Source: Alphaproteobacteria bacterium (GTDB taxonomy: Bacteria > Pseudomonadota > Alphaproteobacteria > Rhodospirillales > Casp-alpha2). From it: a stretch of 64,000 nt of DNA. The notes beneath the pieces are model-generated. The model was not told the DNA's origin. It made no database searches and saw nothing but the letters and a program-made list of their open reading frames with translations. The translations under genes and the position numbers were made by a program. Below are positions 37,395 through 46,690 of the stretch, piece by piece; position 1 is the stretch's first letter; each line of letters opens with the position of its first letter. Where the stretch lies: positions 1 through 64,000 of the forward strand of contig JAJRRU010000032.1 of assembly GCA_024279135.1 (NCBI GenBank). Direction: 5' to 3'.

Positions 37395-38318
37395 TTAATC
37401 CATCAAGGCCGCAAAAAAATCTTCCCCCACGGCGGCCCTTAATTCTGCCCCGAGCGCACGACCCAGCTTATCACTATCGACACTTGGCCCCTGACGCTGG
37501 GCACGCCATATCTCGGAACCATCGGCCTGGGCCACAAGCCCCTTGATTGTGATGGTTTGACCATCATCCGACAGGGTGGCAAGACCAGCAATGGGCGTTC
37601 GGCAGGAGCCATCAAGCACGTCCAACATGGCTCTTTCAGCCAACACGCACAGCGATGTGGGGTTATGATCCAACCCACGTAGCTTCGCGATAACGTCCTC
37701 ATCATCTTCGCGACAGGCAAGACCGATAGCGCCCTGCCCGACGGCTGGCAGTAATTCATCAGGCTCCAGAATACGCGCCACCACATCCGTGCGACCGAGA
37801 CGGTTCAGACCCGCCAGCGCCAGCAGGGTCGCATCGGCGACACCTTCGTGGAGTTTGCGTAAACGGGTCTGCACATTGCCCCGGAAGATCACCACCGTCA
37901 GTTCCGGATAACGTTCCAGGATCTGTGACTGGCGTCGCAGGGACGTGGTGCCGATCACGCTGCCGGCGGGCATTTGGGAAAAACTGCTGTATTTGGGCGA
38001 GACCAGCACGTCGCGCACATCCTCGCGCTCAAACATAGCGGCCAGAATAATCCCGTTGGGCAGCCAGGTTGGCACATCTTTCATTGAATGGGCCGCCACA
38101 TTGATCCGCCGGTCAAACAGGGCCTCGTCAAGTTCTTTGGTAAAAACCCCCTTGCCACCCACATCGGACAGAGGGCGATCCTGAATCTTGTCACCGGTCG
38201 TGGTAATAGGAACGATCTCCACATCAACATCATCATAGGCCAATAACAGCTTATCACGTGTCTCGTAAGCCTGTGCCAGGGCCAGTGGACTGCTGCGGGT
38301 GCCGATTTTAATGTTCAC
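37395..38318 (-). CDS. hemC: Hydroxymethylbilane synthase
   Basis: About 307 residues. I chose the GTG at 38318 (VNIKIGTRSSPLALAQ) with AGGAGA eight bases upstream, rather than the TTG at 38336. Signatures IGTRSSPLALAQA, the substrate-binding arginines (GTTSLRRQSQ, FRGNVQTRL) and the cofactor cysteine (GSCRTPIAG) are present. It polymerises four porphobilinogens. It is divergent from tsaD, from which it is separated by about 90 bases holding both promoters. Confidence 0.95.
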   Translation of the reverse strand: MNIKIGTRSSPLALAQAYETRDKLLLAYDDVDVEIVPITTTGDKIQDRPLSDVGGKGVFTKELDEALFDRRINVAAHSMKDVPTWLPNGIILAAMFEREDVRDVLVSPKYSSFSQMPAGSVIGTTSLRRQSQILERYPELTVVIFRGNVQTRLRKLHEGVADATLLALAGLNRLGRTDVVARILEPDELLPAVGQGAIGLACREDDEDVIAKLRGLDHNPTSLCVLAERAMLDVLDGSCRTPIAGLATLSDDGQTITIKGLVAQADGSEIWRAQRQGPSVDSDKLGRALGAELRAAVGEDFFAALMD

Positions 38319-38409
38319 GCCGAGTTTCTCCTGCAATGGATATTCTTGTAAACTTGTAAAAAATGTTTATGACCTCACCTGACAGTCTTTGCAACAACTG
38401 AGAGCAATC

Positions 38410-39477
38410 ATGCTGGTTTTGGGAATTGAAACAAGCTGTGATGAAACCGCCGCTGCCATCGTCGATGGCACCGGCACGGTCCATGCCAATATTATCGCCT
38501 CACAGGTTGACGAACACCGGCTCTATGGCGGCGTGGTACCGGAAATTGCCGCCCGCTCCCATCTGGATCATCTGGATGGCATCATTTCGCAGGCTCTGAC
38601 TGAAGCTCACCTTGAATTCAGCGATCTGGACGCGGTCGCGGTAACCGGCGGACCCGGCTTGATCGGCGGTGTTATTGTGGGTGTGATGACCGCCAAGGCC
38701 ATCGCGCTGGCCCAAAACATCCCGTTTATTGCCGTCAATCACCTGGAAGCCCACGGCCTGACAGTCCGGTTGAGCCATGATGTGGCCTTTCCTTATTTGT
38801 TGCTGCTGGTTTCCGGTGGCCACTGTCAATTATTAATCGCCGAGGGCATCGACACGTTTCACCGCCTGGGTACCACCATCGATGACGCGCTGGGCGAAGC
38901 GTTCGATAAAACTGCCAAAATGCTTGGATTGGGCTATCCCGGGGGGCCAGCCGTGGAACAGGCTGCCAAATCCGGCGATCCGGCCCGCTTTACACTGCCC
39001 CGACCCATGAAAGGCCGTCCGGGCTGTGACTTTTCATTTTCCGGGCTTAAAACATCGATCCGCCAAACCGTTGCAACATTACCGCCGGGCAAACTTGAAA
39101 CCAGGGATGTAAACGATCTCTGCGCCTCATTCCAGGCGGCGGCGGGTGATGTACTCGTTGAACGTTGCGAAAATGCAATAAAAACGTTTCAGTCCCGCTT
39201 TCCAATTGGCGACACCTTGGTTGTTGCGGGCGGCGTGGCAGCAAATCTATATCTTCGAGGCCGCCTGGAAGCACTGAGCAGCCAGACCGGTCTGAATTTT
39301 GTTTCACCACCGATACAATTATGCACCGATAATGCCGCCATGGTCGCCTGGACCGGGGTTGAATATTTTAAACAGGGTCGCTTCGATACGTTGGACTTCA
39401 AACCGCGCCCCCGCTGGCCGCTCGATCCCACAGCCCCCAGCGCCAGCGAGATCATTGCCGGTAATCGCCGGAAATAA
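38410..39477 (+). CDS. tsaD: tRNA N6-threonylcarbamoyladenosine transferase TsaD
   Basis: 355 residues. I start at the ATG giving MLVLGIETSCDET; an earlier frame begins at 38389. The Kae1/TsaD metal motif HLEAH, ASP-like ATP-binding segments (LLVSGGHCQLL, GGVAAN) and the ending CTDNAAM are present. It transfers the threonylcarbamoyl group to A37 of ANN-decoding tRNAs with TsaB, TsaC and TsaE. It is followed by gpsA 44 bases later, a common alphaproteobacterial pair. Confidence 0.95.
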   Translation: MLVLGIETSCDETAAAIVDGTGTVHANIIASQVDEHRLYGGVVPEIAARSHLDHLDGIISQALTEAHLEFSDLDAVAVTGGPGLIGGVIVGVMTAKAIALAQNIPFIAVNHLEAHGLTVRLSHDVAFPYLLLLVSGGHCQLLIAEGIDTFHRLGTTIDDALGEAFDKTAKMLGLGYPGGPAVEQAAKSGDPARFTLPRPMKGRPGCDFSFSGLKTSIRQTVATLPPGKLETRDVNDLCASFQAAAGDVLVERCENAIKTFQSRFPIGDTLVVAGGVAANLYLRGRLEALSSQTGLNFVSPPIQLCTDNAAMVAWTGVEYFKQGRFDTLDFKPRPRWPLDPTAPSASEIIAGNRRK

Positions 39478-39521
39478 CTGAATTCAGTTGAGTATACAGA
39501 ACTGACGGCATACCTTGATGC

Positions 39522-40508
39522 ATGGAAAAAATCGGCATTCTCGGTTCGGGCGCCTGGGGCAGTGCACTGGCTTGCATGGCCAGCCGGGCTGGTCGTCAGG
39601 TGGTATTGTGGGCCCACAAACCCGAACTGGCCGCCAGCATTGCCAAAACACATACCAATCCGAAATACCTGCCCGGCATTGACCTTGACCCGGCCATCCA
39701 TGCCACCGCTGACCTGGAACAGGCAATTGACGCCCATGCGGTGCTGATCGTTACCCCGGCGCAAACGCTACGCTCGGTCACGCAAGATTTATCAAGCATC
39801 TGGAAGGCCGGTGTTCCGGCTGTTTTATGTGCCAAGGGCCTGGAACACGACAGTTTGAAGCTGATGCATCAGGTCTGTGGCGAAACCCTGCCCCAGGCCC
39901 CGGTTGCCGTGCTGTCTGGTCCGACATTTGCCGCTGAATTAGCCCGCCACATGCCCGGTGCTGCCACCCTGGCCACCAAAGACCCCGCCTTGCAGTCGGC
40001 TTTATGCCAGGCTTTGTCGACCCGTCACTTTCGACTATATCGTTCCGATGACGTAATGGGCGTGGAAATCGGCGGTGTGGTCAAAAATGTTTTGGCCATC
40101 GCCTGCGGCATCAGCCAGGGACGCGGGTTAGGCGATAATGCGCGGGCCGCCCTGATTACCCGGGGGTTAGCGGAAATTGTCCGGCTCGGTTTGGCCATGG
40201 GTGGACAGCGTGCCACATTCATGGGACTGTCAGGCATTGGAGATCTAAGCCTGACATGTAATGCCATGCAGTCGCGGAATTTCTCACTGGGGGCGGCTCT
40301 GGGCCGGGGCGAGAGCCTGCAAACGATCCTGGATAGCCGGGTCAGCGTGGCCGAAGGCGTCTATTCTGCCCCTGCCTTAAATAAACTGGCCGTCCGAATG
40401 CAGATAGATATGCCCATCTGCCGGGCGGTTGACCGAATACTCAACCATGGCGCCGACATCGACACCGCCATATCTGAGCTGCTCGCCCGCCCTGCGACCA
40501 GCGAATAA
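39522..40508 (+). CDS. gpsA: Glycerol-3-phosphate dehydrogenase [NAD(P)+]
   Basis: 328 residues. The N-terminal Rossmann motif GSGAWGSALA (about 7-16), the catalytic Lys in GGVVKNVLAIA and the substrate segment GLSGIGDLSLTC are intact. It makes sn-glycerol-3-phosphate for phospholipids in the cytoplasm. It follows tsaD and is followed closely by the YciI-like gene. Confidence 0.95.
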   Translation: MEKIGILGSGAWGSALACMASRAGRQVVLWAHKPELAASIAKTHTNPKYLPGIDLDPAIHATADLEQAIDAHAVLIVTPAQTLRSVTQDLSSIWKAGVPAVLCAKGLEHDSLKLMHQVCGETLPQAPVAVLSGPTFAAELARHMPGAATLATKDPALQSALCQALSTRHFRLYRSDDVMGVEIGGVVKNVLAIACGISQGRGLGDNARAALITRGLAEIVRLGLAMGGQRATFMGLSGIGDLSLTCNAMQSRNFSLGAALGRGESLQTILDSRVSVAEGVYSAPALNKLAVRMQIDMPICRAVDRILNHGADIDTAISELLARPATSE

Positions 40509-40549
40509 CCGGACCTTCAACACGCCAACTTTTCTAAGGATATTCCCCC

Positions 40550-40837
40550 ATGCTGTTTGCCATAATCTGCCACGACAAGCCCGATGCCAGCCACATTCGC
40601 CAGCAAACCCGCCCCGAGCACCTGGAATACCTGAGCGGCTTTGTATCACATGTCCATATGGCGGGCCCCTTGCAGAGCGACGACCGGCAATCCATGATTG
40701 GCAGCCTGCTCATCATGGATTTCGAAAGCCGTTCCCAAGCCGATGATTTTGCCGCCAATGATCCCTATAACAAAGCCGGGCTGTTCGGTTCGGTAAGCAT
40801 TTTGCCATGGTTGCAGGTCCTGCCAAAGCCTGAATAA
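40550..40837 (+). CDS. YciI-like protein
   Basis: 95 residues of the YciI family (ferredoxin-like fold): MLFAIICHDKPDA start, the RPEHLEYL helix with the conserved His, GPLQSDD and the DDFAANDPYNKAGLF segment. The YciI fold is often seen next to gpsA in this class. Enzymatic role unknown. The start has a modest ribosome site (AAGGATA). Confidence 0.9.
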   Translation: MLFAIICHDKPDASHIRQQTRPEHLEYLSGFVSHVHMAGPLQSDDRQSMIGSLLIMDFESRSQADDFAANDPYNKAGLFGSVSILPWLQVLPKPE

Positions 40838-40928
40838 AACCGCACCGCGGTCCTTGTTTTCAAACAGATATCCATGCAATACTTCAAGCCATAATAACCA
40901 GACGATCTTTCACGGGAGTTTTTAATCC

Positions 40929-42872
40929 ATGAGCGAAGAACACATTTTTCCAGTCCCGGCAAGTGTTGCCAAACACGCACTCATCGATAACGCTAAATAT
41001 AACGAAATGTATCAACAATCCGTCGAAGATCCGGACGGGTTCTGGGGCGAACATGGTAAACGGCTGGACTGGATCAAGCCATACAGCCAGGTCAGGAACG
41101 TCGAATTCAACAAACCGGGTGTCTCCATCAACTGGTACGCCGACGGCACCTTGAACGCATCAAGCAACTGTATCGACCGTCACCTTGAGAGCCGCGGTGA
41201 TCAGATCGCCATCATCTGGGAAGGCGATGATCCGGACGTATCGGAAAACATTACCTATAATCAACTACACCAGGCGGTTTGCCGTCTGGCCAACGCCATG
41301 AAGGCCCGTGGTGTCAAAAAGGGTGACCGGGTTTGCCTGTATATGCCCATGATACCCGAAGCCGCCTATGCCATGCTGGCGTGTGCGCGCATCGGGGCCA
41401 TCCATTCCATCGTATTTGGTGGTTTTTCGCCCGACAGCCTGTCACAGCGCATCAATGACAGTGATTGTGTCATGGTCATCACGGCCGATGAGGGTATCCG
41501 CAGCGGCAAACCCATCCCGCTCAAGGCCAACACCGACAAGGCGCTGGCAAAGTGCCCCTCGGTAACCACCTGTCTGGTGGTCAAACGCACCGGTGGCCAG
41601 ATCGATTGGCAGGATGGCCGCGATGTGTGGTATCACGAGGCCACAGAGGCCGCTGACCCGGTTTGCGAACCGGAAGAAATGAGCGCCGAGGATCCGTTGT
41701 TTATCCTCTATACATCCGGCTCCACGGGCCAGCCCAAGGGTGTGCAGCATACCACCGGCGGCTATATGGTCTATGCGTCCATGACCCATCAATATGTTTT
41801 TGATTACCATGATGGTGACATCTATTGGTGTACCGCCGATGTAGGCTGGGTCACCGGACATAGCTATATTGTCTATGGCCCCCTGGCCAACGGGGCCACC
41901 ACGCTGATGTTTGAAGGGGTGCCGACCTATCCCGACAGCTCTCGTTTCTGGCAGGTCTGTGACAAGCACAATGTCAATATTTTCTATACCGCACCGACCG
42001 CCATCCGCGCTCTGATGCGCGACGGCGACGGGCCTGTCAATAAAACCAGCCGCAAGTCCCTGCGCGTACTCGGCACGGTGGGCGAACCCATCAATCCGGA
42101 AGCCTGGATGTGGTATTATAACGTGGTCGGTGAGGCGCGTTGTGTCATCGTCGACACCTGGTGGCAGACCGAAACCGGGGGCATCCTGATTACCCCATTG
42201 CCCGGTGCTACCGACCTGAAACCGGGCTCGGCGACCCGACCATTTTTCGGTATACAGCCCCAGATCGTTGATCCTGATGGCAAGGTGCTGGAGGGAGCGT
42301 GTTCTGGCAATCTATGCATCGCGACATCCTGGCCCGGCCAGATGCGGACCATTTACGGCGACCATCAACGCTTCGAGGAGACCTATTTTTCGACCTACCA
42401 GGGAAAATATTTCACCGGTGACGGATGCCGCCGCGATGAAGACGGATATTACTGGATCACGGGTCGTGTCGATGACGTAATAAATGTCTCGGGCCACCGC
42501 ATGGGGACGGCCGAAGTGGAAAGTGCCCTGGTCGCCCATAAAAGTGTGGCCGAGGCCGCCGTAGTCGGCGCCCCCCATGACATCAAGGGTCAGGGCATCT
42601 ACGCCTATGTCACTCTGAATACATCAGCCGAGCCGTCCGATGAGTTGCGTAAGGAACTGGTCGCCTGGGTCCGCAAGGAAATCGGCCCCATCGCCAGCCC
42701 CGACTGGCTGCAATGGGCGCCGGGCCTGCCCAAGACCCGCTCAGGCAAGATCATGCGCCGGATTTTACGAAAAATCGGCGAGGATGATTTTTCCAATCTG
42801 GGGGATACATCGACCCTGGCCGATCCGGCTGTGGTCGAAGACTTAATTGAAAACCGTCAAAACAGGCTTTAG
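40929..42872 (+). CDS. acs: Acetyl-CoA synthetase
   Basis: 647 residues, the usual length. N-terminal ACAS_N, the P-loop [11 protein letters not shown], the acetate-pocket WWQTETGG and the C-terminal [11 protein letters not shown] hinge are present; [11 protein letters not shown] contains the acetylation-controlled catalytic Lys. It activates acetate to acetyl-CoA through acetyl-AMP. CACGGGAGT lies before the ATG. No actP or regulator is adjacent. Confidence 0.96.
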   Translation: MSEEHIFPVPASVAKHALIDNAKYNEMYQQSVEDPDGFWGEHGKRLDWIKPYSQVRNVEFNKPGVSINWYADGTLNASSNCIDRHLESRGDQIAIIWEGDDPDVSENITYNQLHQAVCRLANAMKARGVKKGDRVCLYMPMIPEAAYAMLACARIGAIHSIVFGGFSPDSLSQRINDSDCVMVITADEGIRSGKPIPLKANTDKALAKCPSVTTCLVVKRTGGQIDWQDGRDVWYHEATEAADPVCEPEEMSAEDPLFILYTSGSTGQPKGVQHTTGGYMVYASMTHQYVFDYHDGDIYWCTADVGWVTGHSYIVYGPLANGATTLMFEGVPTYPDSSRFWQVCDKHNVNIFYTAPTAIRALMRDGDGPVNKTSRKSLRVLGTVGEPINPEAWMWYYNVVGEARCVIVDTWWQTETGGILITPLPGATDLKPGSATRPFFGIQPQIVDPDGKVLEGACSGNLCIATSWPGQMRTIYGDHQRFEETYFSTYQGKYFTGDGCRRDEDGYYWITGRVDDVINVSGHRMGTAEVESALVAHKSVAEAAVVGAPHDIKGQGIYAYVTLNTSAEPSDELRKELVAWVRKEIGPIASPDWLQWAPGLPKTRSGKIMRRILRKIGEDDFSNLGDTSTLADPAVVEDLIENRQNRL

Positions 42873-42912
42873 ATACAATTTAATTCTGATACCGAAATAA
42901 AATCTCAGGCCG

Positions 42913-44292
42913 TCATTCTTTACTGTCGGACAAGTCTGACAGGAAAATCTGTGTACGCTTCAGGTTTTTCGAAATAATATGGGCTCGATTTTCCTGTCCT
43001 AGTTCCCGGTAGACCTGGATGGCCCCTTCAAAAGCAAGGGCTGACTGTTCCATGAGCGTCCGGTCCTGGGTTAGTTTGGCCAGAGCGAAGGCGGCGGCCC
43101 CCATGTTATTGGTTGTTTTAGCCCACAACACAACCACTTGCTCACGTTTACGGATATCCAGGCTGTTATCAAACGCTTCAATGGCTTTATCCAACATGGT
43201 GTTGTCGGAGGTAACCTCGCCCAGGGATGTCATTACGACACCAATATGGTTTTTGATCTCCGACCAACGGCCCGGATTGGTCTCGCGGGTGAACACAGTC
43301 AGGGATTGTTCCAGGGCCGAAATGGACTCAGACATAATTTTTGGTTGCTCAAGACGCCCGGCCAAATGATACAATGCCAATCCAAGACGGATCATGGTCA
43401 GGGCCCAGTCATGGGGGTGCTCAGTTTTGCTTAAGGCCTTGATCGCGTTCTGATAGGCTTCGACAGCCTTCTCAAATGGTTCCGGGTTCAGACTTTTTGC
43501 CCCCAAGGCCCGCAAGGCGGAGGCATATTGATTGTATAACAAGGCCTGTCTGGCGCCCTCAAGCAAATCATCGGGGATCAGTCTGACCGCCCGCAGATAG
43601 ACTTCCAGGGCCTTGATCAGGCCATGGGGCCTGCCCCGGGCATTGGTTGTCATCACATTGGCGATGGCTTGCAATACGGTAACCAGTTGAACCTGATCAA
43701 GTCCGGCGATATCAATGGTGCCCAGGGGGGCTACGCGCATGGCATAATCGTTCAGTTTTGAGACCAGATCATCCTTGGCTCCGGCCTTGGTAGAGCTGCT
43801 GGCACACAATAGAGCGGCGGCGATTACATCATCGACTTCTGCGTTGTAGTCGAGGGGTAAATTTATCTCATCGCCTGCCCCGATTGCCCCGGGTCGGCCC
43901 TCCGGTGCCCCGTTAAGGGGCAAGAATCGAAGGGTTAGCTGTTTCGATGTTTCGTCAATACTGCCCCACACAAGAATATCGGCTTCTTTGCGGCACAGCC
44001 AGTCACGCCCCGTCTTGGTCGCCAGCAACAGCCCCTCCAGGGACGATTTTCGTTTGGAAACAACCAGCGATTTGCCCATGTCCATGACCTGCACATCGCC
44101 AATTTTTGTCAGCACACCTTTTAGCCTTTTGGTCGCTGTGGCACCTTCGGGTCCGGCAATTTTAGCCACCAGAATACGCACAACATAATGCATAACCGTG
44201 CCACTGGGTGCAAAGTCATTATCGCGGACCTCGCCTTCCTGATCCGCGTCGGTCCTCAACAACCAGTTCATGACACTTTTGACTTTATTCAT
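42913..44292 (-). CDS. TPR-repeat protein of unknown function
   Basis: 459 residues, no signal peptide or membrane segment. The N-terminal 190 residues have beta-alpha blocks (VVRILVAKIAGPEGA, ADILVWGSIDE) resembling a FlgO/TolB-type or nucleotide-binding fold, but I cannot assign them. Tetratricopeptide-like helices fill about 200-450 (YQNAIKALSKTEHPHDWAL, ALEQSLTVFTRETNPGRW). It follows the small SdhAF4-like gene by 31 bases and is convergent with acs. Confidence 0.7.
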   Translation of the reverse strand: MNKVKSVMNWLLRTDADQEGEVRDNDFAPSGTVMHYVVRILVAKIAGPEGATATKRLKGVLTKIGDVQVMDMGKSLVVSKRKSSLEGLLLATKTGRDWLCRKEADILVWGSIDETSKQLTLRFLPLNGAPEGRPGAIGAGDEINLPLDYNAEVDDVIAAALLCASSSTKAGAKDDLVSKLNDYAMRVAPLGTIDIAGLDQVQLVTVLQAIANVMTTNARGRPHGLIKALEVYLRAVRLIPDDLLEGARQALLYNQYASALRALGAKSLNPEPFEKAVEAYQNAIKALSKTEHPHDWALTMIRLGLALYHLAGRLEQPKIMSESISALEQSLTVFTRETNPGRWSEIKNHIGVVMTSLGEVTSDNTMLDKAIEAFDNSLDIRKREQVVVLWAKTTNNMGAAAFALAKLTQDRTLMEQSALAFEGAIQVYRELGQENRAHIISKNLKRTQIFLSDLSDSKE

Positions 44293-44323
44293 CGCGGCCC
44301 TGTTTCAAATTCTTTTGGCACTC

Positions 44324-44503
44324 CTAAAAATCAATACACCGGCCATTTTTCACCCAGTCGCCATATCGCGTAGGATCAACCTGTCCGGCCGGGTCGGCTG
44401 AACCGTCTGGTGTTTTGCTGGTGGTTTTTGCTTTTTCAGGCGTCTCTGGCTCTGGGCCGTTATCTGACATGTTTTCCGTCGTATCGTCGGTCTTGGAATT
44501 CAT
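44324..44503 (-). CDS. DUF1674 / SdhAF4-like small protein
   Basis: 59 residues. The C-terminus DPTRYGDWVKNGRCIDF is the hallmark of DUF1674 proteins, homologues of the mitochondrial succinate dehydrogenase assembly factor SdhAF4. The N-terminal two thirds are disordered and rich in Thr, Pro and Lys. Family members bind flavinylated SdhA during assembly. No sdh genes are nearby, but in this class the gene commonly sits before rsmB, divergently, as here. It is easily missed because of its size. Confidence 0.85.
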   Translation of the reverse strand: MNSKTDDTTENMSDNGPEPETPEKAKTTSKTPDGSADPAGQVDPTRYGDWVKNGRCIDF

Positions 44504-44591
44504 CCGCTTTACCCGTTAATATTGTGTGCGGCAAAAACAATAGACCATATAACGCCATTGTTCACGCTTGTAATTGGTCCCACACTCGGGC

Positions 44592-45929
44592 ATGACTGAA
44601 ATTATGCCAGCAAATTCCAAACCCTCTTCAAACAAGCCGATGAAAGATCCACCACGAATGGCCGCCCTGGCGGCATTACGTGCAATCCGCCACGACGCAA
44701 CGGCGTTACAAGATGCCCTGGGCGCAACCCGTTCGCGCCTGAAAGAGACGCGCGACCGGGCTTTTCATCATCAACTGGTGATGACAACGATCCGTCATGG
44801 CGGTGAAATTGAAGCCGTCCTCAAGGTTTTTTTACAGCGTAAACCCAAAGGCCGGGCAGAAATTATCATTGATATCCTGCACCTGGGCATTGCCCAGGTC
44901 CTGTATCTTGATGTGCCGGTCTATGCTGCAACCTCGACCACGGTTGATCTGGTCCGCCACTCCGGCCTTGCCGGGCATGTAAAACTGGTCAATGCCATCA
45001 TGCGTCGGGTCGTTGAAAAAGGCTCCGGGGTGCTTGAAAAGCTCGATGCCCCGCGCCTCAATACGCCGGACTGGCTGTGGCATAACTGGAGTGCGGCCTA
45101 TGGTATGGAAACCTGCCGCGCTATAGCCCAGGCCAATGCCTGCGAACCCGATCTTGATTTAAGCCTGAAAGAAATCAACCAGGGGCCTGATTGGGCCGAA
45201 AAGCTCGCCGGCAATGTATTGCCAAACGGATCGGTCCGGCTGAATTCAGGCGGACAGATTGAGGCGCTGGATGGCTATAAAGAGGGGTTATGGTGGGTTC
45301 AGGATGCCGCCGCCACCCTGCCTGTGACATTGCTGGGTGATGTGTCAGGACTGTCTGTCGTCGACCTGTGCGCCGCACCGGGCGGCAAAACCATGCAGCT
45401 TGCCAGTGCCGGAGCCATTGTGAGCGCCCTTGATCGGTCAAAAAAACGCCTCAAGGTGCTTCACCGTAATCTTTATCGCACCCACCTGAAAGCCCGGGTC
45501 ATCCACGCAGACGCCTTGACCTGGAACCCGGACGAACTGTTCGATGGTGTACTGCTGGACGCCCCGTGTTCGGCAACCGGCACCTTGCGCCGACACCCGG
45601 ACATCGCCTTGCATAAATCCCAGCAGGATATTATTTCACTGACCGCCCTGCAGGACGATCTGATTGATGCCGCGTGTAAGATGGTCAAACCCGGCGGGCT
45701 TTTGATCTATTGCACCTGTTCCTTGCAACCCGAAGAAGGCCCCGAACGCATTTCCGCGGCACTGGAACGCGGATTGCCGTTAGAGATTATACCTCCAACA
45801 CCGAATGAGTTTCCAGGATTGTCCCATGCCATCACCCCGGAAGGGGCCTTGCGTACCCTGCCCAGTCATTGGCCTGAATACGGCGGGCTGGATGGTTTCT
45901 ACGCCGTTCGTTTGAAAAAATCAGTTTAG
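44592..45929 (+). CDS. rsmB: 16S rRNA m5C967 methyltransferase RsmB
   Basis: About 445 residues. I start at the ATG at 44592; a TTG frame begins at 44574. An NusB-like RNA-binding domain (about 30-170) precedes the SAM-dependent methyltransferase domain: VVDLCAAPGGKTMQLA, the LLDAPCSATG motif with one catalytic Cys and LIYCTCSLQPEEG with the other. It modifies C967 of 16S rRNA. A 17-base gap leads to the following membrane protein gene. Confidence 0.94.
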   Translation: MTEIMPANSKPSSNKPMKDPPRMAALAALRAIRHDATALQDALGATRSRLKETRDRAFHHQLVMTTIRHGGEIEAVLKVFLQRKPKGRAEIIIDILHLGIAQVLYLDVPVYAATSTTVDLVRHSGLAGHVKLVNAIMRRVVEKGSGVLEKLDAPRLNTPDWLWHNWSAAYGMETCRAIAQANACEPDLDLSLKEINQGPDWAEKLAGNVLPNGSVRLNSGGQIEALDGYKEGLWWVQDAAATLPVTLLGDVSGLSVVDLCAAPGGKTMQLASAGAIVSALDRSKKRLKVLHRNLYRTHLKARVIHADALTWNPDELFDGVLLDAPCSATGTLRRHPDIALHKSQQDIISLTALQDDLIDAACKMVKPGGLLIYCTCSLQPEEGPERISAALERGLPLEIIPPTPNEFPGLSHAITPEGALRTLPSHWPEYGGLDGFYAVRLKKSV

Positions 45930-45946
45930 GGTCAGGAACCTAGATC

Positions 45947-46690
45947 ATGGCAAATCAACCCAACAGATATATGATAATCGATGTGGCTCGCGGCTTCGCA
46001 ATTATCCTCATGATCGTTTATCATTTCTCATGGGATCTGACTTTTTTCAGGCTGGCTGAATTTGGTATTTTCAGCGACCCTGCCTGGATCTGGTTTGCCC
46101 GGTTTATCGCCGGGTTGATCCTGATTGTCATGGGAATATCCCAGGTGATGGCTCGCCAGCATTCATTTAATAGCAGGATTTTTCTCAAACGGCTGGTGAT
46201 TATTGCGAGCGCTGCCGCGCTGGTATCGGCGGCGACCTACCAGATCGATCCAGCCAGTTATGTTTTTTTCGGCATCCTGCACCACATAACCGTGGCCAGT
46301 GTATTACTGGCTATGGCTATCAGATTACCCAACCTGGCATTGATCCTTTTGGCGGCTATATTTTTGAGCGGGCCGATTGTCCTGGTCCATGAAGTATTTT
46401 CAAGCCCCTGGCTTGCCTGGTCGGGGTTGGGAACACGAGCATGGTTCAGCGTCGATTATATTCCCCTGTTCCCCTGGCTGGGCCTGCCGATACTGGGCAT
46501 CATCCTGGGCAGATCGATTGTGGCGTTGGATAAAACACGCCCGTTTCTGGGCTGGCAATCAGACAGCTTGTTAATCCGCATTGCTTTTTTAGCCGGTCGG
46601 CACAGCCTGGCCGTTTATATGGTCCACCAGCCAATATTGTTCGCTTGCCTCTATGGCTTTGTCTGGCTGAGCAGTACGATCAAGTTCTAG
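45947..46690 (+). CDS. DUF1624 / HGSNAT-type integral membrane protein
   Basis: 247 residues with about seven hydrophobic helices. The start (RYMIIDVARGFAIILMIVYHFSWDL) is the DUF1624 (heparan-alpha-glucosaminide acetyltransferase catalytic-like) signature with the conserved D/R and YH. LGLPILGI and HSLAVYMVHQP complete the family pattern. It could move an acyl group across the membrane onto a glycan; the bacterial function is unproven. Its 3' end overlaps the convergent kinase gene by 11 bases. Confidence 0.87.
   Translation: MANQPNRYMIIDVARGFAIILMIVYHFSWDLTFFRLAEFGIFSDPAWIWFARFIAGLILIVMGISQVMARQHSFNSRIFLKRLVIIASAAALVSAATYQIDPASYVFFGILHHITVASVLLAMAIRLPNLALILLAAIFLSGPIVLVHEVFSSPWLAWSGLGTRAWFSVDYIPLFPWLGLPILGIILGRSIVALDKTRPFLGWQSDSLLIRIAFLAGRHSLAVYMVHQPILFACLYGFVWLSSTIKF

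Noticed and set aside
40173-40649. Many long minus-strand frames within gpsA, acs and rsmB
   Set aside because: They are antisense shadows of high-GC coding genes whose plus-strand products have full family signatures.
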